Shown piece by piece: positions 39,213 to 48,097 of a stretch of 64,000 nt of DNA. Made by a program: the position numbers and the translations under genes. Each line of letters begins with the position of its first letter. Positions within the stretch are counted from its first letter, which is position 1. Under the pieces are notes generated by a model. That model saw only the letters and a program-made list of their open reading frames with translations. It was not told the origin of the DNA and searched no databases. Source of the DNA: Gordonia humi (GTDB lineage Bacteria > Actinomycetota > Actinomycetes > Mycobacteriales > Mycobacteriaceae); NCBI RefSeq assembly GCF_014197435.1, contig NZ_JACIFP010000001.1, positions 2,232,001 to 2,296,000 on the forward strand, given 5' to 3'.

Positions 39213-42200
39213 ATGAGCACTGAGGGTGTTTCGGACGGGTGGGCGAGGCCCGCGTGGTCGCCGACCATCGGACATCGCCGCCGACCGCGGCCGATGCGTA
39301 GTGTCCCGCCGCCGGGCGATCTGACCGTCGCGGCGCCGCCGGAACTCTCGCGCGGTGTCCCACAGAACATGCTGTTACGTCTTCTGCCTGCGGTTATGGT
39401 CGTCGCCGTGGTCGGCATGATCGCCATGATGGCGATCACCGGAGGCCGCTCGGCGTTCGCCAATCCGCTGTTCCTGATGTTTCCGCTGATGATGGTGATG
39501 TCGATGGTCGGCATGGTCGCCTCGGGTGGGCGCGGCGGTCCGGCGCGTGCCGCGGAGATCAACGAGGACCGCAAGGACTACCTCCGGCACCTCGCGCAGT
39601 TGCGAGAGACGGCCGACGAGGTGGCGGCGACCCAACGGGCCGACGCCGAACACGATCATCCCGATCCGCGCGCGATCGCCTCGTTGATCGGCACCGACCG
39701 CATGTGGGAGCGCCGACCGGCGGACGACGACTTCGGCGACGTCCGCGTCGGCCTCGGCACGCATCGTCTCGCCGGCGATCTGCGTTCACCGGAGACACCG
39801 CCCGTCGAGGCCGTCGAACCCGTGTCCGCGGTGGCCTTGCGACGATTCGTCCAGGCGCGTGCCGCGGTCGCGAACCTGCCGACGGCCGTCGCACTGCGCG
39901 GATTCCCCGCGGTCAGCCTGTCCGGGCCGCACGACGACGTCCACGCGCTGGTCCGCGCGATACTGACCCGGCTCGCCGTGCAGCACGGACCGGACCACCT
40001 CGGGATCGCCGTCGTCGCGGCCGATCCGGTCGCACCGGAGTGGGACTGGCTCAAATGGCTGCCGCACGTCGGGCATCCCGATCGCGTGGACGGTCTCGGG
40101 CCGACCCGCATGTTCTATCGCTCGCTGGGCGCCGCCGAGGACGATCTCGCCGAACACCTCGCGGACCGGGGGCGCTTCTCGCGGACCGAACCGTCGCCCG
40201 GTCTGCGCCATCTGGTGCTCCTTCTCGGCGACGGCGAGGTGACCGGCGAGGAGGAACTGGCCGTCGGCGCAGGTCTCGACGGTGTGACCGTCCTCGAACT
40301 CGGTGCGACGGCCGACTCGTTGGCCACCAGGCGCGGCCTGTCGCTGATCGTCGACGGCACCGCGTTGTCGGCGCGCACGGAGGCGGGAACCGAGGAGTTC
40401 GCCGTCGCCGACCGGTGTGCGCTCGCCGACGCCGAGGCGATCGCCCGACGCCTGGCGCGGTACCGGCCCGCGTCGTTCGGTTCGCTGGCCGACCTCGACG
40501 TGTCGCTGACCGCCTCCGATCCGGGGATCGGCGGACTGCTCGGTGTCCGGGACGTCGGCGCGTTCGAACCGGCGGCGCAGTGGACCGGACGCCGCGGCCC
40601 CGATCGTCTGCGTGTGCCCATCGGGTACACGGCGTCCGGCGATCCGGTGCTGCTCGACCTCAAGGAGAGCGCTCACGGCGGTATGGGGCCGCACGGGCTG
40701 TGCGTCGGCGCGACGGGGTCCGGGAAGTCGGAGCTGTTGAGGACGCTGGTCCTGGGTCTGATCGCCACGCACTCGCCCGACGAACTCAACCTGGTGTTGG
40801 TCGACTTCAAAGGCGGCGCAACGTTTCTCGGCCTCGAGTCGAACCATGTCGCCGCGGTGATCACCAACCTCGAATCCGAGCTGGAGATGGTCGACCGCAT
40901 GGCGGACGCCCTGTCGGGGGAGCTGCATCGCAGGCAGGAACTGCTGCGCGCCGCGGGGAACTTCGCCAATGTGACCGACTACGAGCGGGCCCGCGCGGCA
41001 GGCGCCGACCTCAAGCCCCTGCCCGCACTGCTCGTCGTGGTGGACGAGTTCTCCGAACTCCTCGCGCAGAAACCCGACTTCGCCGATCTGTTCGTCGCGA
41101 TCGGTCGCCTCGGTCGCTCACTGCACATCCATCTGCTGCTCGCCTCGCAGCGTCTCGAAGAGGGGCGCCTGCGCGGGCTCGACAGTCACCTGTCCTACCG
41201 CATCGGTCTGAAGACCTTCTCCGCCAACGAGTCCCGCACCGTCCTCGGGGTGCCGGACGCATATCACCTGCCGAGCGAACCCGGTGCGGGCTACCTCAAA
41301 TGCGATTCGTCGACGCCGATCCGATTCCGATCGTCGTTCGTGTCGGCGCCGTACGCGCCGCCGCACGAGTCGAGTTCGAGCGCCGGTTCGACCGGCGGCA
41401 TCGTGACCGTCCTGCGCGCCGACACCGTGGTCGACCTGCCCGTCGACGACGAGCCGGAGCCCGAGGCGGATGCGATGGGGCCGACCGTGCTGACCACCCT
41501 CGTCGGTCGCATCGCCGGTCACGGGGCGTCGCCGCATCCGGTCTGGCTGCCGCCGCTGGAGCACTCGATCGGCCTCGACGCGGTGATCGCTGAGACCGGC
41601 GCGGGCGCCGGGGCGCTGTGCGCGGTGATCGGCGTCGTCGACCGGCCGTACGACCAGCGTCGCGAGCCGCTGCGTGTGGACCTGTCCGGATCGGCCGGGC
41701 ACGCGGCGATCGTCGGCGGCCCGCGATCGGGGAAGACCACCGCGCTGTGCACCCTGATCTCCTCGCTCGCCCTGGGGCACGGCCCGGACCGGACGAGCTT
41801 CTACTGCCTGGACTTCGGCGGCGGGGGACTGGCCGCGATCGCCGGACTGCCGCACGTCGGCGCCGTCGCACCCCGTACCCGACCCGACGCCGTGCGCCGC
41901 ACCGTCGCCGACGTGACCGGGGTGCTCGCCGCCCGCGAGGCCGCCGCCGACGGGTACGCCGACGATGGTTACGGGGACGACGGTTACGGGGACGTCTTCC
42001 TGGTGATCGACGGCTTCGCCGTGCTCCGCAGCGAGTTCGAGGACCTCGAACAACAGATCGCCGACGTCGTCGCGCAGGGTCTGTCGTACGGGGTGCACGT
42101 CGTCGTCGCGGCCGGCCGATGGGCCGACATCCGCCCGGCCGTCAAGGATCTGCTCGGCACCCGCATCGAGCTGCGGCTCGGCGACGCACTCGACTCCGAG

Positions 42201-43130
42201 ATGGACCGACGCGCCGCAGTCAGGGTCCCCGCCGACCGGCCGGGCCGCGGCATCACCGCCGACGGCCTGCACCAGCTCGTCGCCGTGCCGACCGTCGACG
42301 GGTCGACGCAGACCCTGATCGACGCCGTCGCCGCACGGCACCCCGGTCTGCATGCGCCCGCGGTCCGGACGCTCACCTCGTACCTGTCGGCGGCAGACCT
42401 CGCCGCCCATCCGGTCGCCGTCGACGTCGGGCAGACGGTGATCGGACTGTCCGAGGCCGCGCTGGAGCCGTACATCGTCGACTTCGGCCGCGAATCTCAC
42501 CTGCTGGTGTTCGGCGATGCCGAGGCGGGGAAGACGCATACGCTGCGCGTGCTGGTCGAGGGGCTCGTCGCATCCGGTCCGCCGGACCGCGTCAAGGTGA
42601 TCCTGGTGGACTTCCGGCGCACCCTGCTGGGTGCGGTGCCCGGCGATCACCTGGCCGGATACGCGACGTCGGCGCGGACCGCGGCCCCCATGGCGACCGA
42701 GCTCGCCGAAGTCCTCGCCGGGCGGCTGCCCGCCGACGACGCGACTCCAGAGGCGCTCGCCGATCACACGTGGTGGACCGGCCCCGACGTGTATCTGGTG
42801 ATCGACGACTACGATCTCGTCGCCGGTCCCGCCGGGAATCCTCTCGCGCCACTGACGGATCTGCTCGGTCACGCCCGCGACATCGGACTCCGGGTGATCC
42901 TGGCGCGACGTTCCGGCGGTGTCGGACGGGCGCTGTTCGATCCGTTCATCGCACGGATGCGCGACCTGTCGTGCGACGTGTTCCTGATGTCCGGCGATCC
43001 CGACGAGGGATATGTGGTCGGCCGACACCGGATGCAGCGGTTCGGCGTGGGGCGCGGCGAATACGTCTCGCGCAGCCGGGCCGCCGACATCGTCCAGATC
43101 GTCGCGCCCGACGGCGAGGTCGGGCGATGA
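39213..43130 (+). CDS. eccC4: EccC, FtsK/SpoIIIE ATPase of the ESX-4 system
   Basis: A 1305-residue motor protein with two N-terminal transmembrane helices (about residues 55-100) and a DUF domain. Three FtsK-like ATPase domains follow, with P-loops GATGSGKSELLRTL (about 498-511), GGPRSGKTTALCTL (about 832-845) and FGDAEAGKTHTLRVL (about 1100-1114). The third P-loop lacks the usual final Gly pattern. EccC recruits substrates and drives secretion. GGGGGA stands before the ATG. A local 15-base tandem duplication at 41964-41993 gives a GYGDD repeat in domain 2. It overlaps the next gene by four bases. Confidence 0.96.
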   Translation: MSTEGVSDGWARPAWSPTIGHRRRPRPMRSVPPPGDLTVAAPPELSRGVPQNMLLRLLPAVMVVAVVGMIAMMAITGGRSAFANPLFLMFPLMMVMSMVGMVASGGRGGPARAAEINEDRKDYLRHLAQLRETADEVAATQRADAEHDHPDPRAIASLIGTDRMWERRPADDDFGDVRVGLGTHRLAGDLRSPETPPVEAVEPVSAVALRRFVQARAAVANLPTAVALRGFPAVSLSGPHDDVHALVRAILTRLAVQHGPDHLGIAVVAADPVAPEWDWLKWLPHVGHPDRVDGLGPTRMFYRSLGAAEDDLAEHLADRGRFSRTEPSPGLRHLVLLLGDGEVTGEEELAVGAGLDGVTVLELGATADSLATRRGLSLIVDGTALSARTEAGTEEFAVADRCALADAEAIARRLARYRPASFGSLADLDVSLTASDPGIGGLLGVRDVGAFEPAAQWTGRRGPDRLRVPIGYTASGDPVLLDLKESAHGGMGPHGLCVGATGSGKSELLRTLVLGLIATHSPDELNLVLVDFKGGATFLGLESNHVAAVITNLESELEMVDRMADALSGELHRRQELLRAAGNFANVTDYERARAAGADLKPLPALLVVVDEFSELLAQKPDFADLFVAIGRLGRSLHIHLLLASQRLEEGRLRGLDSHLSYRIGLKTFSANESRTVLGVPDAYHLPSEPGAGYLKCDSSTPIRFRSSFVSAPYAPPHESSSSAGSTGGIVTVLRADTVVDLPVDDEPEPEADAMGPTVLTTLVGRIAGHGASPHPVWLPPLEHSIGLDAVIAETGAGAGALCAVIGVVDRPYDQRREPLRVDLSGSAGHAAIVGGPRSGKTTALCTLISSLALGHGPDRTSFYCLDFGGGGLAAIAGLPHVGAVAPRTRPDAVRRTVADVTGVLAAREAAADGYADDGYGDDGYGDVFLVIDGFAVLRSEFEDLEQQIADVVAQGLSYGVHVVVAAGRWADIRPAVKDLLGTRIELRLGDALDSEMDRRAAVRVPADRPGRGITADGLHQLVAVPTVDGSTQTLIDAVAARHPGLHAPAVRTLTSYLSAADLAAHPVAVDVGQTVIGLSEAALEPYIVDFGRESHLLVFGDAEAGKTHTLRVLVEGLVASGPPDRVKVILVDFRRTLLGAVPGDHLAGYATSARTAAPMATELAEVLAGRLPADDATPEALADHTWWTGPDVYLVIDDYDLVAGPAGNPLAPLTDLLGHARDIGLRVILARRSGGVGRALFDPFIARMRDLSCDVFLMSGDPDEGYVVGRHRMQRFGVGRGEYVSRSRAADIVQIVAPDGEVGR

Positions 43131-44254
43131 CCGGCGTCGTCGACCTCGCCTACGGAGAGCACGACCAGGCGGTGGCCGAGCTGCTCGAACACATCGACGA
43201 CCCGGCGTGGTCGATCACGGTGTCGGTCGCGAACGGCGAGACCACGTGTCCGACCGTCTGGGGCTCACGACGCATCGCCGAACTCCGACGCAGGCTCGAC
43301 GGTGCCGACGTGGTGCCGCGGGCGATCGCCGTGGCGCGCAGCCACACCGATGCGACGGCCACGCGCTGCGCGGTGATCGAGACCGCGCTCCTGCCCGCCG
43401 TCGGACGCTACTGGTCGGCGCATCTGCTGGTCCTGTGCGACGGCGACTGGGCGATCACCGCAGGACTGGTCACAGCGCCCGACGAGGTCGCGGCGGATTC
43501 GGACTGGGCGGCGATGATCGCGGCCGTCGACCTCGTCGTCGTCGACGGCCCCGACGAGGAGTCGATCGACGCGGCGATGCGGACGATTCCGGCCGCGACA
43601 ACCGGTGTGCTCCGCGCCGACCGCGCTCTCGTGGCACGCCACGGCGGTCGGGAACCGTCGATGCGGGAGTCGATCGAGGCCGCGGTCGGGCCGCCGCCCG
43701 CTCCGTCGCCCCGGTCGAAGACGCCCCTGGCCGTCGGCGCGGCGCTCTGCGCGCTCCTCGCCGTCGGCCTCGCCCTGGTACGCCCGGGATCCTCGCCCGC
43801 CGAATCGGCGACCACCGAACACGCGGTGGGCGACGTCGTCGTCGCCGTGCCCGCGGACTGGCGCCGCTCCGACCTCGCCGACGACCGACCCGATGACGGT
43901 TCGGGGGTCCGCGCCGTGTTCGCCGACCCCGCCGACGGCGGTCGCCTGATCGTGGTCGTGACCCCGCTGCGCCCGGGCTCGGACCGCGACTCGGTGTCCG
44001 AGAGCCTGGCCAACCGCCTTCTCCAACGCGGCGACATCGGCATCCTCGAATTCGCACCCGACACCGTGTTCGGCGGCCGCCGTGTCATCTCCTACCGCGA
44101 GACTCCCGCCTCGGGTCCGCCGATCGCCTGGTACGTCGCCGTCGAGAGCGGTGTGCAGACCAGTGTCGGCTGCCAACGGGGGAGCGGCGACGAGACGATC
44201 CACGCGGTGTGCTCGGCCGCCGTCGGCTCGGTGCGGGCACGGCGGAGTCCGTAG
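43127..44254 (+). CDS. Type VII secretion-associated protein (Rv3446c family)
   Basis: A 375-residue protein whose ATG overlaps the eccC stop. The N-terminal half (residues 1-190) is an actin-like or NBD-type fold of unknown role (residues ITVSVANGETTCPTVWGSRR). One transmembrane helix follows (about 210-228, AVGAALCALLAVGLALVR), then a periplasmic domain with two cysteines (VGCQRGS; HAVCSAAV). Type VII secretion-associated proteins of this family sit in ESX-4 loci between eccC and esxU/esxT in M. tuberculosis. Here the esx genes are missing and a yceI fragment follows directly. Confidence 0.87.
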   Translation: MTGVVDLAYGEHDQAVAELLEHIDDPAWSITVSVANGETTCPTVWGSRRIAELRRRLDGADVVPRAIAVARSHTDATATRCAVIETALLPAVGRYWSAHLLVLCDGDWAITAGLVTAPDEVAADSDWAAMIAAVDLVVVDGPDEESIDAAMRTIPAATTGVLRADRALVARHGGREPSMRESIEAAVGPPPAPSPRSKTPLAVGAALCALLAVGLALVRPGSSPAESATTEHAVGDVVVAVPADWRRSDLADDRPDDGSGVRAVFADPADGGRLIVVVTPLRPGSDRDSVSESLANRLLQRGDIGILEFAPDTVFGGRRVISYRETPASGPPIAWYVAVESGVQTSVGCQRGSGDETIHAVCSAAVGSVRARRSP

Positions 44255-44263
44255 GCAGGCCGC

Positions 44264-44416
44264 ATGGGCGATCACCGTCTTCGACCCGGACACCGGCGAC
44301 CTGACGCTGCGCACCGGCGTCACGGGAAGGCCGCGCGCACCGGTCGCCGCCTCACGATCGGTTTCACCGATTGGAGCGCGACCGTCGATGTCGAGTGGAA
44401 CTGGAGTCGCTGCGAT
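44264..44416 (+). pseudogene. Decayed partial copy of yceI (left boundary of accessory segment)
   Basis: From the start at 44264 this copy matches the first ~130 bases of the intact yceI at 50112, both in the coding part and just upstream (TAGGCaGGcCCGCATGG against TAGGCTGGTCCGCATGG). It has an extra G after the ATG and one lost base near 44318, both frameshifts. At GTCGATGTCGA (about 44384-44394) it jumps to sequence matching the last bases of yceI (GTCGAGTGGA, then CGCTG). The central ~360 bases are thus deleted at a short direct repeat. It begins at the stop of the type VII-associated gene. Confidence 0.8.
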
Positions 44417-44778
44417 AGACGATGTGAGGGCTCGGTCAGTACGGGCAGGTGCACCTGTCGGCTTTCACCGCGGACGGCCATGAACATCAGATCGTCGGTG
44501 TTGCCCTTACGGTCGATGGTCTCGGTGAGTGTTTCGTCGCTGTCTCTGGCGGACGGCTTGACTCGGGCGGTGGTTGGCGCGACCTAGTAGGTCGGCGAAA
44601 CGTATCGGGCGAGTCCGACTGGTGGTGGCTAACGCCACCTCTGGGTGGAGTAAGCGCATCTCACGTTGTCTCGTTCGACAACCTACTGTGAGTCACGCCA
44701 CGTTCAGGTCGGGGTATGACGTTATCCGGCCGCAACGCGGGCCCGACTCAAGTTCACCCATTGTAAAAGGACCACGCA
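44417..44778. other. Non-coding or relic stretch between yceI fragment and the deacetylase gene
   Basis: The only notable opening is a GTG ORF of 80 codons at 44449-44691 (VHLSAFTADGHEHQIVGVAL...), which matches no family I recognise and has no ribosome site; it may be a relic. No WXG100-type gene is readable in any frame, although esxU and esxT occupy this place in M. tuberculosis. Near the end are an inverted repeat (44665-44682) and the AAAGGA ribosome site of the deacetylase gene. Confidence 0.5.
44665..44682 (+). promoter_or_regulatory. Inverted repeat upstream of the deacetylase gene
   Basis: GTTGTC-TCGTTC-GACAAC: six-base arms pair perfectly around six bases, 96 bases before the deacetylase ATG. 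It could be an operator for the PucR regulator encoded by the next gene, or part of a small hairpin. It is short enough to arise by chance in this sequence. Confidence 0.35.
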
Positions 44779-45747
44779 ATGTCTCAATTCTGCGCTACAG
44801 AGCCCATTCGGGTCGCCGTCACCGTCGACGAACTCATCTTGTGGGAAGGGTCTCCGCTTCCTACGGGGTACACATCCCAGAGAATCGTGTCATCGATGGT
44901 GGACGCACTCGGCGAGCGCAACATCTCAGGCTGCTACGGATTCCCGCACACCCATCCCGTCGTCGCGTCCCCACAACTGCGAGAGACCCTTGAGCTGTGG
45001 ACCGATTCGGGCCACCACATCGGGAATCACACGCATCATCACGCTTCGTTGAATTGGGTGAGCGGCAAGCAATACGTCGACGACATCGATACTGCCGAAG
45101 AACACCTGGGAGACTTGCTCGACCGCGCTCCGACGCGGTACTTCCGGTACGCGATGGATATGACCGGTAGATCCGAGTACAAGCGCGGAATGGTCGAGGA
45201 CCACCTCCGCGACGCCGGCTATACGGTCGCGCCGATCACCGCGTGGTTCGGCGACTTCGCCTGGATCGCTCCGTACTACCGTGCGAAGGTCAATCGCGAC
45301 GGTGAGGCCCTCGCCATGTTGCGCCAGAGTTATGTCGACGCTGCCGAATTCCACCTGCGCAGTCACGTTCGCGCTGCACGAGAACTATGGAGCACGAACG
45401 TACCCTGCATTTGGCTGATCCACTCGACGCCCATCGCCAGCGACATGCTCGGAGCCATTCTGGATCGGTTCGCCGACATCGGCGTCGAATTCATCGGCCT
45501 CGATGAGGCCATGCGGCACCCCAGCAACAAACTACTCCCGCCTGTGACCCACTTGTTCCGCAACCATCTGGAGCGCCAGCTCAGCGCCGCCGGAGTCGAA
45601 CGAGACCAGATACCGCCCGAAATGGCTGCTGCCGTACTGAACGCGAGCCCCCTCGACGGTTACGACAGCTTCCACGTGTACGAGGACCGGATCCTCAAAC
45701 CGATCGTGAAACGTGTGGGCGGTGAATGGGACTGGGACTGGTCCTAG
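44779..45747 (+). CDS. Polysaccharide deacetylase (NodB/PuuE-type) family protein
   Basis: A 322-residue protein with a NodB-like (beta/alpha) barrel. The first motif is altered (VAVTVDELILW, with Asp-Glu where TFDD is usual, about residues 14-24). The metal-binding second motif is clear: SGHHIGNHTHHHASLNW (about residues 76-92). Later blocks are RYFRYAMDMTGRSEYKR and CIWLIHSTPIASDM. The lack of a signal peptide and the altered first motif recall PuuE-type cytosolic amidohydrolases rather than cell-wall deacetylases, and a PucR regulator follows. The substrate is unknown. AAAGGA precedes the ATG. Confidence 0.75.
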   Translation: MSQFCATEPIRVAVTVDELILWEGSPLPTGYTSQRIVSSMVDALGERNISGCYGFPHTHPVVASPQLRETLELWTDSGHHIGNHTHHHASLNWVSGKQYVDDIDTAEEHLGDLLDRAPTRYFRYAMDMTGRSEYKRGMVEDHLRDAGYTVAPITAWFGDFAWIAPYYRAKVNRDGEALAMLRQSYVDAAEFHLRSHVRAARELWSTNVPCIWLIHSTPIASDMLGAILDRFADIGVEFIGLDEAMRHPSNKLLPPVTHLFRNHLERQLSAAGVERDQIPPEMAAAVLNASPLDGYDSFHVYEDRILKPIVKRVGGEWDWDWS

Positions 45748-45894
45748 CTCCGACTCGCCCGCGGTGATCGTGGCGAGGCGAAGCGTATTCGCCGTGGCGA
45801 ACAGCAACGCGCGTGGCCAGCGGCAGCCCGGAAATGAGGATCGGCGCAGCAGTCACGACGTGCCTGGCGGTGAGGAAGTGAGGACTAGCATCGA

Positions 45895-47112
45895 ATGATG
45901 GATCGGCAAGACGAAGCTCGAGCGTTGACCGGTTTGCAGATCTTCCTCGATTGGCTTGAGCGAGAGAGCGAGACGATCGTCGAGGAGATGTTCGCCGCGG
46001 TCGTTCGCACTACCCCCTTAGTGGCCGGCACCGACGATGATCGCGCACTCTTGCGCTCTGCCCTGACTGCGCACCTGCCGGTCCTCTACCAGGTCGCCGA
46101 GACCGGAGACGTGCGGCCCCAGGTCCGGCTTGCGGCACCGGCGAGGCGCTGGGCCAAGCACCTGGCGACCTCGGGAATCGACCTTCCGGAACTGGTCCTC
46201 GCCTACGACACCGCCGGCGATGTGGTGGTTCGGATGTTCGCCCACTCACTGCGCAACGATCGGCCCCGCGTCGACGACGCCACGCGAGCAGATGCGCTGG
46301 AGATCGCCATGGATCGGCTCTACCGCTACCTGCGAGCGGCGATGACCGCCGCAGTCGCACTCCATCTGCGCGAAATCGAACTGCTGCGCCGTCGCACCGT
46401 GTCCGACCTGCATGAGTGGATACGGCGCGTACTGAGCGACGACGTCGACGAGGCCGCCGCTCAGCAACGCCTCAACTACGGGTTCAAGGGTTACCACGTC
46501 GCATTTGTCTTGTGGTCCGATGATCCGGCGGGCCCCGAGCTCGATCGGGCCGCGGCGCACGTGAAGGCCGCAACGCGGGCGCGGCAACTCCTGCAGCTTC
46601 CCATCGACCATCACACGATCCACGGCTGGCTGGCTCTGGAGTCCCCGTCGTTGAACACTCGCTCGCTTTCCGACGATCTTCCGAACGGGGTAAGGGCCGG
46701 ATTCGGGGCCGCCCACCCGGGAATAGTCGGGTTCCGCACCAGCCATCGCGAGGCGCTCGAAGCGTGGCGTGTGGCAACTACCTTCCGCCCAGAGCCGCGT
46801 CTCATCCATTTCGACGACGTGGCACTGATTTCCATGGGTTCTCATGCCGACGACTTGGCTAGATCGATCGTGACCAGGCGAGTGGGACCGCTGCTGGACC
46901 AGCCCGTCCTGATACTCACGCTGCGGGTCTGGTTCGGCGAGTCGGGCAGCCCCACCAGAACTGCGCGAGCGCTGGGGCTTCACACCAATTCCGTGATCAA
47001 ACGCCTGGAGCGGATCGCCGAGCGACTGCAGATCGAACTCGACCCGGGAGACCTGCTGCTGCGCGTGGCCATCGAGTTGGTCCCGCTGGCCGATCACTCC
47101 GCCCCTCGGTAG
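45895..47112 (+). CDS. PucR/CdaR-type transcriptional regulator
   Basis: A 405-residue regulator. The N-terminal region (about residues 10-160) is helical and RsbRD-like (LQIFLDWLERESETIVEEMFAAV, SGIDLPELVLAYDTAGDVVVRMF). The middle is a GGDEF-like CdaR domain, and the C-terminus is the PucR helix-turn-helix LRVWFGESGSPTRTARALGLHTNSVIKRLERIAERLQIEL (about residues 345-385). Such proteins control local catabolic genes in Actinobacteria. Placed between the deacetylase and the SDR/FadD pair, it is the likely regulator of the whole segment. An inverted repeat in the SDR-FadD gap is a candidate site. Confidence 0.88.
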   Translation: MMDRQDEARALTGLQIFLDWLERESETIVEEMFAAVVRTTPLVAGTDDDRALLRSALTAHLPVLYQVAETGDVRPQVRLAAPARRWAKHLATSGIDLPELVLAYDTAGDVVVRMFAHSLRNDRPRVDDATRADALEIAMDRLYRYLRAAMTAAVALHLREIELLRRRTVSDLHEWIRRVLSDDVDEAAAQQRLNYGFKGYHVAFVLWSDDPAGPELDRAAAHVKAATRARQLLQLPIDHHTIHGWLALESPSLNTRSLSDDLPNGVRAGFGAAHPGIVGFRTSHREALEAWRVATTFRPEPRLIHFDDVALISMGSHADDLARSIVTRRVGPLLDQPVLILTLRVWFGESGSPTRTARALGLHTNSVIKRLERIAERLQIELDPGDLLLRVAIELVPLADHSAPR

Positions 47113-47118
47113 CTGCTG

Positions 47119-47895
47119 TCAGGCGGTCGTGGCGATTCCACCGTCGACCGGGATGATCGCACCGGTCAGGTAGGCACCGGCCTTGCTTGCCAAATAGGTA
47201 GCCGCACCGACGACATCCTCGGGACGACCGATACGGCCCAGCGGTGACAATGCGGCGATCCGATTGCCGTCGGCGGCGAGGACGGCGTCCATCATCCGAG
47301 ACTCGAACGGTCCGGGTGCGATGGCGTTGACGGTGATTCTGGACTCGCCGAGGTCGCGCGCAAGATGCCGAGTCAGTTGGTGCACCGCCGCTTTGCTGGC
47401 CGAGTACGAGTACGAGGGCGTCTCGGGCACGCGGAGGCCGCCGTCGATGCTGCCGATCATGATGACTCGGCTCGGGTTGTCGGCGGTTCCCGACCTCGTG
47501 AGCGTTGGCAGCAGTGCTTGTGTCAACAGGAAAGGGACTCGAACGTTGAGGTCGACGACCTTGTCCCAACCAGATACCGGAAATTCTGCGATCGGCCGTC
47601 CCCAGGTGGTGCCCGCGTTGTTGATCAAGACGTCGAGGCGTCCGTAGTCGCGATTGATGTGCTCGGCCAAGGACTGCGGAGCACCGTCTCGGGCGAGGTC
47701 GACCTGTACGGTCTTCAGACCCGACCGGCGTGCCCGTTCAAGCGACTCGGTCTTGCGGCCGGCGACGATCACCTGCGCGCCCTGCGCGAACAGGCCTTCA
47801 GCGATCATTGCGCCGATGCCACTGGTCCCACCTGTCACCAAGACGAGCTTTTCTTCGACGCTGAAGAGATCTGTGTAGTCCACGCGGATAGTCAT
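47119..47895 (-). CDS. Short-chain dehydrogenase/reductase
   Basis: A 258-residue classical SDR: nucleotide-binding TGGTSGIG (about residues 21-28), NNAGTTWG (about 92), catalytic Ser in MIGSIDGG, and the YxxxK motif in SYSYSASKAAVHQLTRHLA (Tyr and Lys about 161 and 165). PGPFESRMMD and the C-terminal SKAGAYLTGAIIPVDGGIAT complete the family pattern. The Rossmann tip suggests NADP or NAD use but does not decide which. It is convergent with the PucR gene (six bases between stops) and divergent from the acyl-CoA synthetase gene. The substrate is unknown; an alcohol or keto intermediate of the local pathway is implied. Confidence 0.9.
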   Translation of the reverse strand: MTIRVDYTDLFSVEEKLVLVTGGTSGIGAMIAEGLFAQGAQVIVAGRKTESLERARRSGLKTVQVDLARDGAPQSLAEHINRDYGRLDVLINNAGTTWGRPIAEFPVSGWDKVVDLNVRVPFLLTQALLPTLTRSGTADNPSRVIMIGSIDGGLRVPETPSYSYSASKAAVHQLTRHLARDLGESRITVNAIAPGPFESRMMDAVLAADGNRIAALSPLGRIGRPEDVVGAATYLASKAGAYLTGAIIPVDGGIATTA

Positions 47896-47954
47896 GAGGA
47901 GGGTTGTCCGTTCTGTTCATTGGGACGAGCACCGGCGGGCGGAATGAGCACTGA

Positions 47955-47987
47955 TGGTCCACGCGTGCGCCGGCGAGGTGTGGACCA
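47955..47987. promoter_or_regulatory. Inverted repeat in the SDR/acyl-CoA synthetase divergent promoter region
   Basis: TGGTCCAC (47955-47962) and GTGGACCA (47980-47987) are reverse complements separated by 17 bases, so their centres are 25 bases apart, roughly two and a half helical turns. They lie 60 bases from the SDR start and 98 bases before the TATCGT -10 of the synthetase gene. A regulator such as the neighbouring PucR protein could bind here and act in both directions. This is inferred. Confidence 0.45.
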
Positions 47988-48097
47988 CGCTTCAAGAATG
48001 GCGCGATCGGCCGTCGGATTCAGTGGCCGCACCGTCTACCGCGGGGTGGTCTCCGAGGCCGTTTCGCAGCGTCGGACGGGCCCCTATCGTCGTCGTC

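Noticed and set aside
41618..44254. Plus-strand 878-codon frame that seems to continue eccC
   Set aside because: Only the last 375 codons (from 43127) encode the type VII-associated protein. The part before that is an Arg-rich out-of-frame shadow of eccC.
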